In this document: positions 7,368-14,569 of the stretch, piece by piece | Numbering within the stretch: position 1 is the first letter of the stretch | Layout of the letters: every line of letters starts with the position of its first letter | Assembly (NCBI GenBank): GCA_031376425.1 | Contig: JANMDR010000283.1 | Span: forward strand, 1-17,403 | Length of the DNA: 17,403 nt | Direction: 5' to 3' | From: JANMDR01 sp031376425 | GTDB lineage: Bacteria > Pseudomonadota > Gammaproteobacteria > Burkholderiales > Usitatibacteraceae | Translations under genes and position numbers: made by a program | Notes under the pieces: model-generated | Seen by the model: the letters and a program-made list of their open reading frames with translations, nothing else | Told to the model about the DNA's origin: nothing | Database searches by the model: none

Positions 7368-7865
7368 ATGACCAATTCAACTTCATCACCATTAACGAAG
7401 TTTGCCAAACCACAGTCGCAGCAGCGTAATAATGCTAAGTTTGGTAGTGATAGAAGACTCGATAAAACGGGATTTGCCCAAATTTTGACGCCATCTAAAG
7501 AAGTTAGAGTGGCGTCTTTGGCACGTCGTGGTTTTTTAAAAGGATTAGCATCGCAAAGCCAATTTTTATTGCACTCATTGTTACCAGATGAAGCGATTAA
7601 TAATACCGCGCGAATGGGTGCAGTAGCACCGAAACGCTTGCTTAAACGCGCAGTATTACGCAATCGAGCAAAGCGAATTATGCGAGAAACAGCGCGGCAA
7701 CATGCGCTTATGGCAGAGCCGGTCGATTTTATTGTTTTTTTGCGGGAAAAAGTGCCGCTTAAGAATAAAGCTGGACGTCAGCAGTTTAAAGTGGATGTGC
7801 AAACGGTGCTAGATAGAACCTTTGAGCAGGTAAGCAAGCTAAAAAAGCGCGCTAGAACCGCTTAG
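7368..7865 (+). CDS. rnpA: Ribonuclease P protein component
   Basis: RnpA is the protein cofactor that helps the RNase P RNA recognise and cut the 5' leader of precursor tRNAs. The hallmark RNR motif lies in LLKRAVLRNRAKRIMRE (R98-N99-R100), preceded by the conserved RMGAVAPKR strand. At 165 residues it is longer than the usual 110-130 or so because about 25 polar residues precede the conserved RRLDKTGFAQIL start. No alternative in-frame start occurs in that stretch, so the extension seems real. The ATG follows a TAA stop directly (TAAATG) and has no obvious ribosome site. A 24-codon frame (7293-7367) ends at that stop and could couple translation. Gene order rpmH-rnpA-yidD-yidC supports the call. 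Confidence 0.95.
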   Translation: MTNSTSSPLTKFAKPQSQQRNNAKFGSDRRLDKTGFAQILTPSKEVRVASLARRGFLKGLASQSQFLLHSLLPDEAINNTARMGAVAPKRLLKRAVLRNRAKRIMRETARQHALMAEPVDFIVFLREKVPLKNKAGRQQFKVDVQTVLDRTFEQVSKLKKRARTA

Positions 7866-7874
7866 GGTGATGAG

Positions 7875-8096
7875 ATGAATAAACTTTTAGCAAAACCATT
7901 AATCTGGCTAGTACGTTTGTATCAGTGGACGTTAAGTCCTTTTATTGGCCGGCAGTGTCGTTTTTTGCCTACTTGTTCAGTGTATTCCGTAGAGGCGTTG
8001 CAAAAATATGGCGCAGTACGCGGGAGTTACTTAACGGTTCATCGCTTAGCACGCTGCCACCCTTGGTGTGCTGGTGGGCATGATCCAGTACCTTAA
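7875..8096 (+). CDS. yidD: Membrane protein insertion efficiency factor YidD
   Basis: This 73-residue protein has the YidD pattern: an amphipathic N-terminal helix (LLAKPLIWLVRLYQWTLSPFIG), the cysteine-containing CRFLPTCSVYSVEAL, and the C-terminal HRLARCHPWCAGGHDPVP. YidD is a small membrane-associated protein that aids YidC-dependent insertion. It starts 9 nt after rnpA, with a GGTGATGAG ribosome site, and sits directly before yidC, so it is surely in the same operon. Length and motifs are normal. Confidence 0.95.
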   Translation: MNKLLAKPLIWLVRLYQWTLSPFIGRQCRFLPTCSVYSVEALQKYGAVRGSYLTVHRLARCHPWCAGGHDPVP

Positions 8097-8193
8097 GTAA
8101 GGAAATGCTTTCGAAATCGTTTTTAGTTTTAATGAAGTTATAAAGTAACGTAATTCAAATATGATCGTCATAAAATTTTTGTTGAAAGCTTAA

Positions 8194-9969
8194 ATGGATA
8201 CCTCTCGACTCATCGCAATTGTGCTTTTCGCTTTCTCTGGCCTCATGTTGTGGGAAGCATGGAATAAACCGCAAACGACTGATCCTGTACAACTAGCAGC
8301 AGCTACGGCGGCTGCCAAAGCGAGCGAAAAGGCAGCGAATGGCGTGCCGGTTGGGGCGATTCCTTCGGCTACGCCAACGACAGGTGTTAACGCTTCCGGT
8401 GTGCCAGTATCAAGTGTTCCGCCAGTGACGGCAACCGCTGTTCCTGTTGCCGCTACGAATGTACCGGTTGCTGCGCCAAATTTGACGCCACAGATTAGCA
8501 AACGCGTTAAAGTTAAAACCGACAAGTTTGATCTTGAGTTTGATACTTTGGGCGGTGATATTCGTGTAGCGGTATTAAATGAGCATAAAGCATCGAAAGA
8601 TAAGGCGCGTAACTTCCCATTGTTACAAGACCTAGAAAATCATTACTTTGTTTCGCAGATTGGCGTAATAGGCGCATCTTCATCAGAGTTAGTGCTTCCT
8701 AACCATTTATCATTCTGGAATACGGCCAGCTCAAACTATGATATGGGGACTGGCGATAAGCTAGAAGTACGATTTGAAAATAAAGATATTCCAGGATTGA
8801 CCGCTACAAAAACCTATACCTTTACCCGTGGTAAATACGACGTAGGTGTAACGTTAGAGTTGATTGGCAAAACGAGCGGTGCGGATAGTGTTGTTGTTGC
8901 ACCTACTGCGTATTTTCAATTTATGCGCGATGATAATGCCCCAGAAGGTGAGAATAACAGCAGCAATCCGTTTACGGGCGTAGTGACGTTTACCGGCCCG
9001 GCAGTTTATACCGAAGCTAAAAAATTCCAAAAAATAGCATTTGCAGATATTGAAAAAGGTAAGCCCGAGTTTGTGAAGGAAGCAAATGATGGTTGGATCG
9101 CTATGGTGCAGCATTATTTTGTATCTGCATGGTTGCCACAAAAAGATGCTAAGCGCGAATTTTATGCTACTAAAACCAGTAATAAACGATTTGCGTCCGG
9201 CGTTAAACTCGCATTTGCGGCATCACCGACGGGCAGCCAAGCCGTTTCTACTACGCTGTATTTGGGCCCGCAAGAACAAGAGAAGTTAAAGAAATTAGCG
9301 CCAGGGTTAGATTTGGTGGTGGATTATGGCTGGCTAACCGTAATCGCTTACCCAATGTTTGTTATTTTATCGTTCATCCACGGCATTATCGGTAATTGGG
9401 GTTGGGCTATTATTTTACTAACAATCCTGATTAAGATCGTTTTCTACCCGCTTAACCAAAAAGCGGGCAAATCAATGGCACAAATGAAAGTGCTTGCGCC
9501 GAAAATGGAGGCCTTAAAAGCACGATTTGGTGATGATAAGATGAAAATGAACCAAGCGGTAATGGAGCTTTATAAGACCGAAAAAGTGAATCCGCTAGGA
9601 GGCTGCCTACCCATGTTGGTACAAATGCCGTTCTTTTTAGCGCTTTATTGGGTACTTTTGGGTGCGGTAGAGTTACGTAACGCGCCGTGGATAGGTTGGA
9701 TTACCGATCTTTCTACGCCAGACCCATTCTATATTTTGCCAATTTTCATGGGTGCCTCTATGATTGTGCAAACCAGAATGAATCCAGCGCCACCGGATCC
9801 AATACAAGCTAAGGTAATGATGGCGATGCCTATCGTATTCTCCATCATGTTCTTCTTTTTCCCTGCGGGCTTGGTGTTGTACTGGGCGATGCAAAACTTG
9901 CTTGGTATTGCACAAACATGGAATATCAATCGTCAGTATAAGCCTGCGGAAGTGGTGCATAAGCGCTAA
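8194..9969 (+). CDS. yidC: Membrane protein insertase YidC
   Basis: YidC (Oxa1/Alb3 family) inserts and folds inner-membrane proteins, alone or with SecYEG. The 591 residues begin with the typical signal anchor MDTSRLIAIVLFAFSGLMLW. An alanine/proline/valine-rich periplasmic linker follows (about 30-105), then the large beta-sandwich periplasmic domain, then five C-terminal membrane segments from about residue 375. The conserved basic residue in the hydrophilic groove, Arg in E. coli, is Lys414 here (LLTILIKIVFYPL), a known alternative. MNPLGGCLP-type signature residues appear as VNPLGGCLPMLVQMP. It lies 97 nt after yidD, and its operon ends at a strong terminator 19 nt downstream. Confidence 0.97.
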   Translation: MDTSRLIAIVLFAFSGLMLWEAWNKPQTTDPVQLAAATAAAKASEKAANGVPVGAIPSATPTTGVNASGVPVSSVPPVTATAVPVAATNVPVAAPNLTPQISKRVKVKTDKFDLEFDTLGGDIRVAVLNEHKASKDKARNFPLLQDLENHYFVSQIGVIGASSSELVLPNHLSFWNTASSNYDMGTGDKLEVRFENKDIPGLTATKTYTFTRGKYDVGVTLELIGKTSGADSVVVAPTAYFQFMRDDNAPEGENNSSNPFTGVVTFTGPAVYTEAKKFQKIAFADIEKGKPEFVKEANDGWIAMVQHYFVSAWLPQKDAKREFYATKTSNKRFASGVKLAFAASPTGSQAVSTTLYLGPQEQEKLKKLAPGLDLVVDYGWLTVIAYPMFVILSFIHGIIGNWGWAIILLTILIKIVFYPLNQKAGKSMAQMKVLAPKMEALKARFGDDKMKMNQAVMELYKTEKVNPLGGCLPMLVQMPFFLALYWVLLGAVELRNAPWIGWITDLSTPDPFYILPIFMGASMIVQTRMNPAPPDPIQAKVMMAMPIVFSIMFFFFPAGLVLYWAMQNLLGIAQTWNINRQYKPAEVVHKR

Positions 9970-9987
9970 AACAAGCTAGGTAAATTT

Positions 9988-10027
9988 AAACGCCGTGGTG
10001 CAATTTGCCCACGGCGTTTTTGTTTTT
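9988..10027 (+). terminator. Intrinsic terminator after yidC
   Basis: An 11-bp stem pairs AAACGCCGTGG (9988-9998) with CCACGGCGTTT (10009-10019), with a small inner GCAA/TTGC pairing in the loop, followed by a T-rich tail TTTTTGTTTTTT. It should end the rpmH-rnpA-yidD-yidC transcript and isolate mnmE. Confidence 0.9.
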
Positions 10028-10069
10028 TACGGTTAGACTTATAGATATTAGCCAATCAATTCCAATCAA

Positions 10070-10085
10070 TGTTCCACGTGAAACA
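10070..10085. promoter_or_regulatory. parS: parS site 1 (ParB-binding centromere)
   Basis: TGTTCCACGTGAAACA differs by one base from the classic TGTTTCACGTGAAACA and is a near-perfect palindrome. Its last base is 5 nt before the mnmE start codon, where a ribosome site would normally lie. parA and parB are 5-6 kb downstream. Confidence 0.93.
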
Positions 10086-10090
10086 ATATA

Positions 10091-11473
10091 ATGCTATCCA
10101 ATAAACCCAGCACGATTGCCGCTATTGCCACCGCTTCTGGACGAGGCGGTATTGGTGTAGTGCGAGTGTCAGGTAAAAACCTAGCTGCTTTTGCAAAAGC
10201 GCTTACCGGGAGAACCTTACAGCCCCGCATAGCCACCTTGTGTACTTTCCAAGACGCTGTCGGTGCGCCAATAGATCAAGGGTTAGCGCTCTTTTTTACA
10301 GCCCCTAATTCATTCACTGGCGAAGATGTACTAGAGTGTCAGGGTCATGGTGGGTCTATGGTGTTGCAGGCACTATTAGCAAGAGCCGTGAACCTAGGTG
10401 CCACACACGCAGCGCCTGGGGAGTTTACACAGCGTGCGTATTTGAATGGCAAAATTGATTTGGCACAGGCTGAAAGCGTAGCGGACTTGATTGACGCTTC
10501 CAGCATTGAAGCCGCAAAAAGTGCGGCACGATCGCTCACGGGAGAGTTTTCTAATCGCGTTAATGCCTTAGTAGCAAGCCTCATTAATTTACGCATGCAT
10601 ATCGAGGCATGCATTGATTTTCCTGAGGAGGAAATTGATCCTGCGGATATTGCTCACCAAGCGCAGGCGTTAACAGCAATTCGTCAACAGCTGGCGCAGT
10701 TATTGCAGGTCTCTAAACAGGGCGCCGTGTTGCGCGACGGTTTGCAGGTGGTGTTAATTGGTCAGCCAAACGTAGGTAAATCCAGTTTGTTAAACTGTCT
10801 AGCGGGTGAGGAACTCGCTATTGTTACGCCGATTGCGGGCACGACGCGCGATAGTGTGCGTGCCACCATTGCTTTGAATGGCGTGCCGATTCACTTAATT
10901 GATACTGCCGGTTTGCGCGAAACGACTGATCCAGTAGAAGCGATTGGCATTGCGCGCACATGGACGGCGGTCGCGCAAGCCGGTGCAGCGTTACTTATTA
11001 GCGACGCGGTAAACAATACTATCAGTGTTGCTGAGGCCGATATTCTTAAACGGTTACCCCAGACCATGCCTGTGGCTCGCATTATAAATAAGGCCGATCT
11101 TGATCCGCACAACACCGCTGTAGGGAACAGCGCATCTGCTGGCATTACCAAGGAGGGTAATGCGGGTACCTCTAATGAATTCTATGTTTCAGCCAAAACA
11201 GGGCAAGGTATAGAAGCGCTACGTAATTGGTTGTTACATACCGCTGGTTGGCAAGCTTCGGGCGAGGGCGTATTCTTAGCAAGGCAAAGACATTTGCGCG
11301 CTTTGGAAACTGCAGGGACGTACTTACGAGATGCTGCCGAACAGTTAAGCCAGTTTGAGCTTTTTGCGGAGGAGTGTCGTTTAGCGCAGCAGGCCTTATC
11401 TGAAATTACGGGGGAATTTACACCCGATGATTTATTAGGTGAAATTTTTAGTCGGTTTTGTATCGGTAAATAA
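10091..11473 (+). CDS. mnmE: tRNA modification GTPase MnmE
   Basis: MnmE acts with MnmG to form 5-(carboxymethyl)aminomethyluridine at tRNA wobble position 34. The 460 residues show the N-terminal formyl-THF-binding domain (TIAAIATASGRGGIGVVRVSG), a helical domain, and an inserted G domain. Its motifs are G1 GQPNVGKSS (about 223-231), G2 GTTRD (about 250), G3 DTAGLRET (about 271) and G4 NKAD (about 332). The C-terminus ends FCIGK; the cysteine there is essential for the reaction in homologues. The spacer between G4 and the VSAKTG G5 motif is somewhat long (about 30 residues). No Shine-Dalgarno sequence is visible: a parS site fills that place 5 nt upstream. The lipoprotein gene follows after 18 nt, and mnmG lies about 1.1 kb further on. 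Confidence 0.97.
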   Translation: MLSNKPSTIAAIATASGRGGIGVVRVSGKNLAAFAKALTGRTLQPRIATLCTFQDAVGAPIDQGLALFFTAPNSFTGEDVLECQGHGGSMVLQALLARAVNLGATHAAPGEFTQRAYLNGKIDLAQAESVADLIDASSIEAAKSAARSLTGEFSNRVNALVASLINLRMHIEACIDFPEEEIDPADIAHQAQALTAIRQQLAQLLQVSKQGAVLRDGLQVVLIGQPNVGKSSLLNCLAGEELAIVTPIAGTTRDSVRATIALNGVPIHLIDTAGLRETTDPVEAIGIARTWTAVAQAGAALLISDAVNNTISVAEADILKRLPQTMPVARIINKADLDPHNTAVGNSASAGITKEGNAGTSNEFYVSAKTGQGIEALRNWLLHTAGWQASGEGVFLARQRHLRALETAGTYLRDAAEQLSQFELFAEECRLAQQALSEITGEFTPDDLLGEIFSRFCIGK

Positions 11474-11491
11474 GTTAAGGGTGAAGAGCTT

Positions 11492-12391
11492 ATGTTCCAC
11501 GTGAAACATAAATGGATTATTGGATTGGGTTTTCTAATGTTGACTAGCTGTGCGCAGCATTCAGCACCCCTAACAGTAACTGATACGGCTATGCAGATCG
11601 TAAAGTTTCCCAGTGAAGAACCAAATAAGCCTACCGAATTACGCGGTTTTTTCTTTCCGCCTATTCGATCAATATCTGTCGCAGCGAAAACTGGAGCTAA
11701 AGCGCCAGCGATCATCTTGGCGCATGGTTGCTCGGGGATGGTGGATGACAACGATAAACTTAAACCCAGTCTTGCTGGTTGGGTGGAGCAGCTAACGGGC
11801 GCAGGTTATGCTGTTTTGGCGGTAGATAGTTTTATTCCGCGCGGGCATACAGAGGTGTGCACCAAAACCGATCGGCCAATTACCGAGCGCCGCGAACGAC
11901 CACGCGACGCTTATGGGGCGCTTGCTTACTTGGCTAAACGTGCTGATATCAATCCAGACGCCATTTACTTGATGGGATTTTCAAATGGTGCTACCGGCAG
12001 TATGTATGCTGCTGAGGCCGACACAGCGCTATTTAAATCGGCGCAGGTTAAATTTAAGGCAATCATGGCGTTTTACCCCGGTTGCACTGCGGCTAGTCAG
12101 CGTAACTTGAAATTTGGAGTGCGAACGGCCATATTTATAGGCCGTGAAGATGATTGGACCCCCGCAGCAGCCTGCGAAACACTGGTTGCGGGCAATGGCA
12201 ATCAGGCACAAATTTATTTATATGATAATGCGTACCACGGCTTCGATGCGCCAGGAAATAAGGTGAGGGTGCGTATGGATGTGCGTAATCGCAATATTCC
12301 TAGTTTAGCTAATGGCGTGCATGTCGGTGGTAACGATATTGCGCGAGCTAAAGCGCAGGCCGATGTGATGGCGTTTTTAGCTAAATACTAG
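11492..12391 (+). CDS. Dienelactone-hydrolase-like alpha/beta hydrolase, predicted lipoprotein
   Basis: This 299-residue protein has a short signal ending in the lipobox LTSC (Cys20), so it is probably a lipid-anchored envelope protein. The mature part is an alpha/beta hydrolase. An HGCSG loop near 78-82 is a likely oxyanion region, GFSNG (162-166) gives nucleophile Ser164, Asp220 or Asp221 lies in IGREDDW, and His249 in AYHGFD completes the triad. The Ser nucleophile differs from the Cys of classic dienelactone hydrolases; the substrate is unknown. The ATG at 11492 lies at the edge of parS site 2, so that start encodes MFHVKH from the centromere sequence. A GTG at 11501 (start MKHKWIIGLG) would also give a good lipoprotein signal. 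It sits 18 nt after mnmE, but no link to tRNA modification is apparent. Confidence 0.85.
   Translation: MFHVKHKWIIGLGFLMLTSCAQHSAPLTVTDTAMQIVKFPSEEPNKPTELRGFFFPPIRSISVAAKTGAKAPAIILAHGCSGMVDDNDKLKPSLAGWVEQLTGAGYAVLAVDSFIPRGHTEVCTKTDRPITERRERPRDAYGALAYLAKRADINPDAIYLMGFSNGATGSMYAAEADTALFKSAQVKFKAIMAFYPGCTAASQRNLKFGVRTAIFIGREDDWTPAAACETLVAGNGNQAQIYLYDNAYHGFDAPGNKVRVRMDVRNRNIPSLANGVHVGGNDIARAKAQADVMAFLAKY
11493..11508. promoter_or_regulatory. parS: parS site 2, overlapping a start codon
   Basis: The 16-mer is identical to parS site 1 (TGTTCCACGTGAAACA). It begins on the second base of the candidate ATG of the hydrolase gene, so the centromere is read as coding sequence if that ATG is used. Confidence 0.93.
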
Positions 12392-12476
12392 TGACCCTAT
12401 AAGTTGCAACGATGCTGCTAGCAACGGTGAAAGCACCACACCAGCAGTATATATCCATCGTTTCTATACTTAAAGG

Positions 12477-12505
12477 TTGTTCCACGTGGAACAATCGCAT
12501 AAAAT
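12477..12505 (+). promoter_or_regulatory. Possible mnmG promoter overlapping parS site 3
   Basis: A -10 box TAAAAT (12500-12505, 5 of 6 matches) is 17 bp from TTGTTC (12477-12482), which keeps the TTG of the -35 box but matches only 3 of 6. The -35 lies inside the parS palindrome, so bound ParB would cover it. The weak -35 makes this tentative. Confidence 0.35.
12478..12493. promoter_or_regulatory. parS: parS site 3, perfect palindrome
   Basis: TGTTCCACGTGGAACA is fully palindromic, and one more pair extends it to 18 bp (12477-12494). It is the most symmetric of the three parS sites and lies 84 bp before mnmG. Confidence 0.93.
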
Positions 12506-12530
12506 CATAGACCTTGCGCTATGCTGCGCT

Positions 12531-12556
12531 AATAGCCTGAATTTAATCAGGTTATT
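12531..12556 (+). promoter_or_regulatory. RNA hairpin in the mnmG leader
   Basis: AATAGCCTGA (12531-12540) pairs with TCAGGTTATT (12547-12556) in a 10-bp stem with one G-U pair and a 6-nt loop. It ends 21 nt before the mnmG ATG. The following GTTTAATAAC is a poor T-tract, so a leaky attenuator or a protein-binding hairpin is possible. Confidence 0.45.
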
Positions 12557-12577
12557 GTTTAATAACACTTAAGTATC

Positions 12578-14566
12578 ATGCTGACTTTTCCTAAAACCTT
12601 TGATGTGATTGTTATCGGCGGCGGCCATGCTGGGTCTGAAGCCGCCTTGGCGGCGGCACGCATGGGTTCGAAAACTTTGCTCCTTACCCATAGCATTGAA
12701 ACCTTGGGGCAAATGTCGTGCAATCCGAGTATTGGCGGAATTGGCAAAGGCCATTTGGTTAAAGAGATTGATGCTTGGGGCGGTGCGATGGCGATCGCCA
12801 CTGACGAAGCAGGTATTCAGTTTCGCACCTTAAATGCCAGCAAAGGGCCAGCAGTACGCGCGACGCGTGCGCAGGCCGATCGGGTGCTCTATCGCGCTGC
12901 GATTCGTAAGCGTTTGGAAAATCAGCCAAATTTATGGTTATTTCAGCAAGCCGTTGACGATTTGTTAGTTGATGAAAGTGGCGGAGAAGCCCGAATTACC
13001 GGTGTTATCACCCAAGTGGGCATTCGCTTTTCGGCTAAAACCGTGGTGCTCACGGCGGGAACCTTTTTAGCCGGCAAAATTCATGTGGGTCTGCAAAACT
13101 ATGCAGCTGGTCGCGCGGGTGATCCGCCTGCTATCTCGCTCGCAGCGCGTTTGCGCGAACTCGCCTTGCCTGTTGGCCGCCTAAAAACCGGCACACCGCC
13201 ACGTATTGATGGCCGCACAATTGATTTTAGCAAGCTGCAAGCCCAGCCAGGTGATGACCCCACGCCAGTATTTTCCTATTTAGGAAACCGTGCGATGCAA
13301 CCGCGCCAAGTGCCCTGCTACATTACCCACACCAATGCGCAGACCCACGACATTATCCGTGGCGGCTTAGATCGTTCGCCTATGTTTACCGGCGTAATTG
13401 AAGGGGTAGGGCCGCGCTATTGCCCTTCGATTGAAGACAAAATTCATCGGTTTGCCGATAAAAGCAGCCATCAGATTTTTTTAGAACCCGAAGGTCTGAC
13501 CACCAACGAATATTACCCAAACGGTATTTCTACCAGCTTGCCTTTCGATATTCAGTGGCAGGTGGTGCAAAGTATGAAAGGCCTAGAAAATGCGCATATT
13601 TTGCGCCCAGGCTATGCCATTGAGTATGACTATTTTGACCCGCGCGGATTAAAAGCGACATTAGAAACTAAAGCCATTAATGGCCTGTTCTTTGCCGGTC
13701 AAATTAACGGCACTACTGGCTATGAAGAAGCTGCAGCACAAGGCCTGCTTGCTGGTGCCAACGCCGCAGCACAAGCACTTGGCCGTGCCGCTATTACGCT
13801 TGGTCGCGCGGAAGCTTATTTAGGGGTGCTGGTGGATGATCTTATCACCCGTGGCGTAACCGAGCCTTACCGCATGTTTACCAGCCGCGCTGAGTATCGT
13901 CTGCAATTGCGTGAAGATAATGCGGATACTCGCCTTACCGAAATAGGTCGTAATGCTGGTTTGGTAGATGATATTCGTTGGGAAGCCTTTTGCCGTAAAC
14001 AAGAAGCTGTGGAGCGCGAAACAGCGCGTCTTAAAGCCACATGGGCGCACCCTTCAAAGCTTGAAGAAGCCCGTATGACAGCGGTCTTGGGGCAGCCTTT
14101 AGAGCGTGAATACTCACTTTTTGAATTATTGCGTCGGCCTAATGTGGCTCATGATGCCTTGCAAAAAATGGGTGCTGGCGAAGCGGTGAACATTGATCCG
14201 GTAGTGGTTGAGCAGGTAGAAATAGCCGCCAAGTATCAAGGCTATATTGATCGGCAACAGGTCGAGGTAGAGCGCAATCAGGCGCAAGAAATCGCCCAAT
14301 TGCCGCAAGACCTTGACTACGCGCTGGTTAATGGCCTATCGCGAGAAACGCAGCTAAAACTAAATCAATACAAACCCGAAACCGTGGGGCAAGCCGCGCG
14401 TATTCAAGGCATTACCCCAGCCGCAATTTCCTTATTATTGGTGCATTTAAAGCGCGGGTTTGCTGGTGCGCGCGCTTTAGAGAGTTTAGAGAACTTAGAG
14501 AAAAATGCGCAGGTGATAGAAGTTGCGCACGCGGCAAACGCCACCAATCAAGTTAAACAGGCGTAA
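12578..14566 (+). CDS. mnmG: tRNA uridine 5-carboxymethylaminomethyl modification enzyme MnmG
   Basis: MnmG (GidA) is the FAD-dependent partner of MnmE in wobble-uridine modification. The 662 residues start with a Rossmann FAD motif, VIVIGGGHAGSEAALAAA (GxGxxG-like at 14-19). They include the family signatures NPSIGGIGKGHLVKEIDAWGG, LNASKGPAVRATRAQADR, LKTGTPPRID, and YCPSIEDK with Cys282, which matches a catalytically important cysteine in homologues. TSRAEYRLQLREDNAD and the helical C-terminal tRNA/MnmE-binding part follow. It is about 30 residues longer than E. coli MnmG (629), mostly at the low-complexity C-terminal tail. The ATG at 12578 has no clear ribosome site. Its G+C content looks higher than that of dnaN or rsmG. 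rsmG follows after 3 nt. Confidence 0.97.
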   Translation: MLTFPKTFDVIVIGGGHAGSEAALAAARMGSKTLLLTHSIETLGQMSCNPSIGGIGKGHLVKEIDAWGGAMAIATDEAGIQFRTLNASKGPAVRATRAQADRVLYRAAIRKRLENQPNLWLFQQAVDDLLVDESGGEARITGVITQVGIRFSAKTVVLTAGTFLAGKIHVGLQNYAAGRAGDPPAISLAARLRELALPVGRLKTGTPPRIDGRTIDFSKLQAQPGDDPTPVFSYLGNRAMQPRQVPCYITHTNAQTHDIIRGGLDRSPMFTGVIEGVGPRYCPSIEDKIHRFADKSSHQIFLEPEGLTTNEYYPNGISTSLPFDIQWQVVQSMKGLENAHILRPGYAIEYDYFDPRGLKATLETKAINGLFFAGQINGTTGYEEAAAQGLLAGANAAAQALGRAAITLGRAEAYLGVLVDDLITRGVTEPYRMFTSRAEYRLQLREDNADTRLTEIGRNAGLVDDIRWEAFCRKQEAVERETARLKATWAHPSKLEEARMTAVLGQPLEREYSLFELLRRPNVAHDALQKMGAGEAVNIDPVVVEQVEIAAKYQGYIDRQQVEVERNQAQEIAQLPQDLDYALVNGLSRETQLKLNQYKPETVGQAARIQGITPAAISLLLVHLKRGFAGARALESLENLEKNAQVIEVAHAANATNQVKQA

Positions 14567-14569
14567 ATT

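Noticed and set aside
7364..7663. 99-codon minus-strand frame opposite rnpA
   Set aside because: Fully within rnpA, antisense, with no recognisable protein features; a shadow of the real gene.
8105..8143. 12-codon frame with a good ribosome site between yidD and yidC
   Set aside because: Too short to support as a gene from a single sequence.
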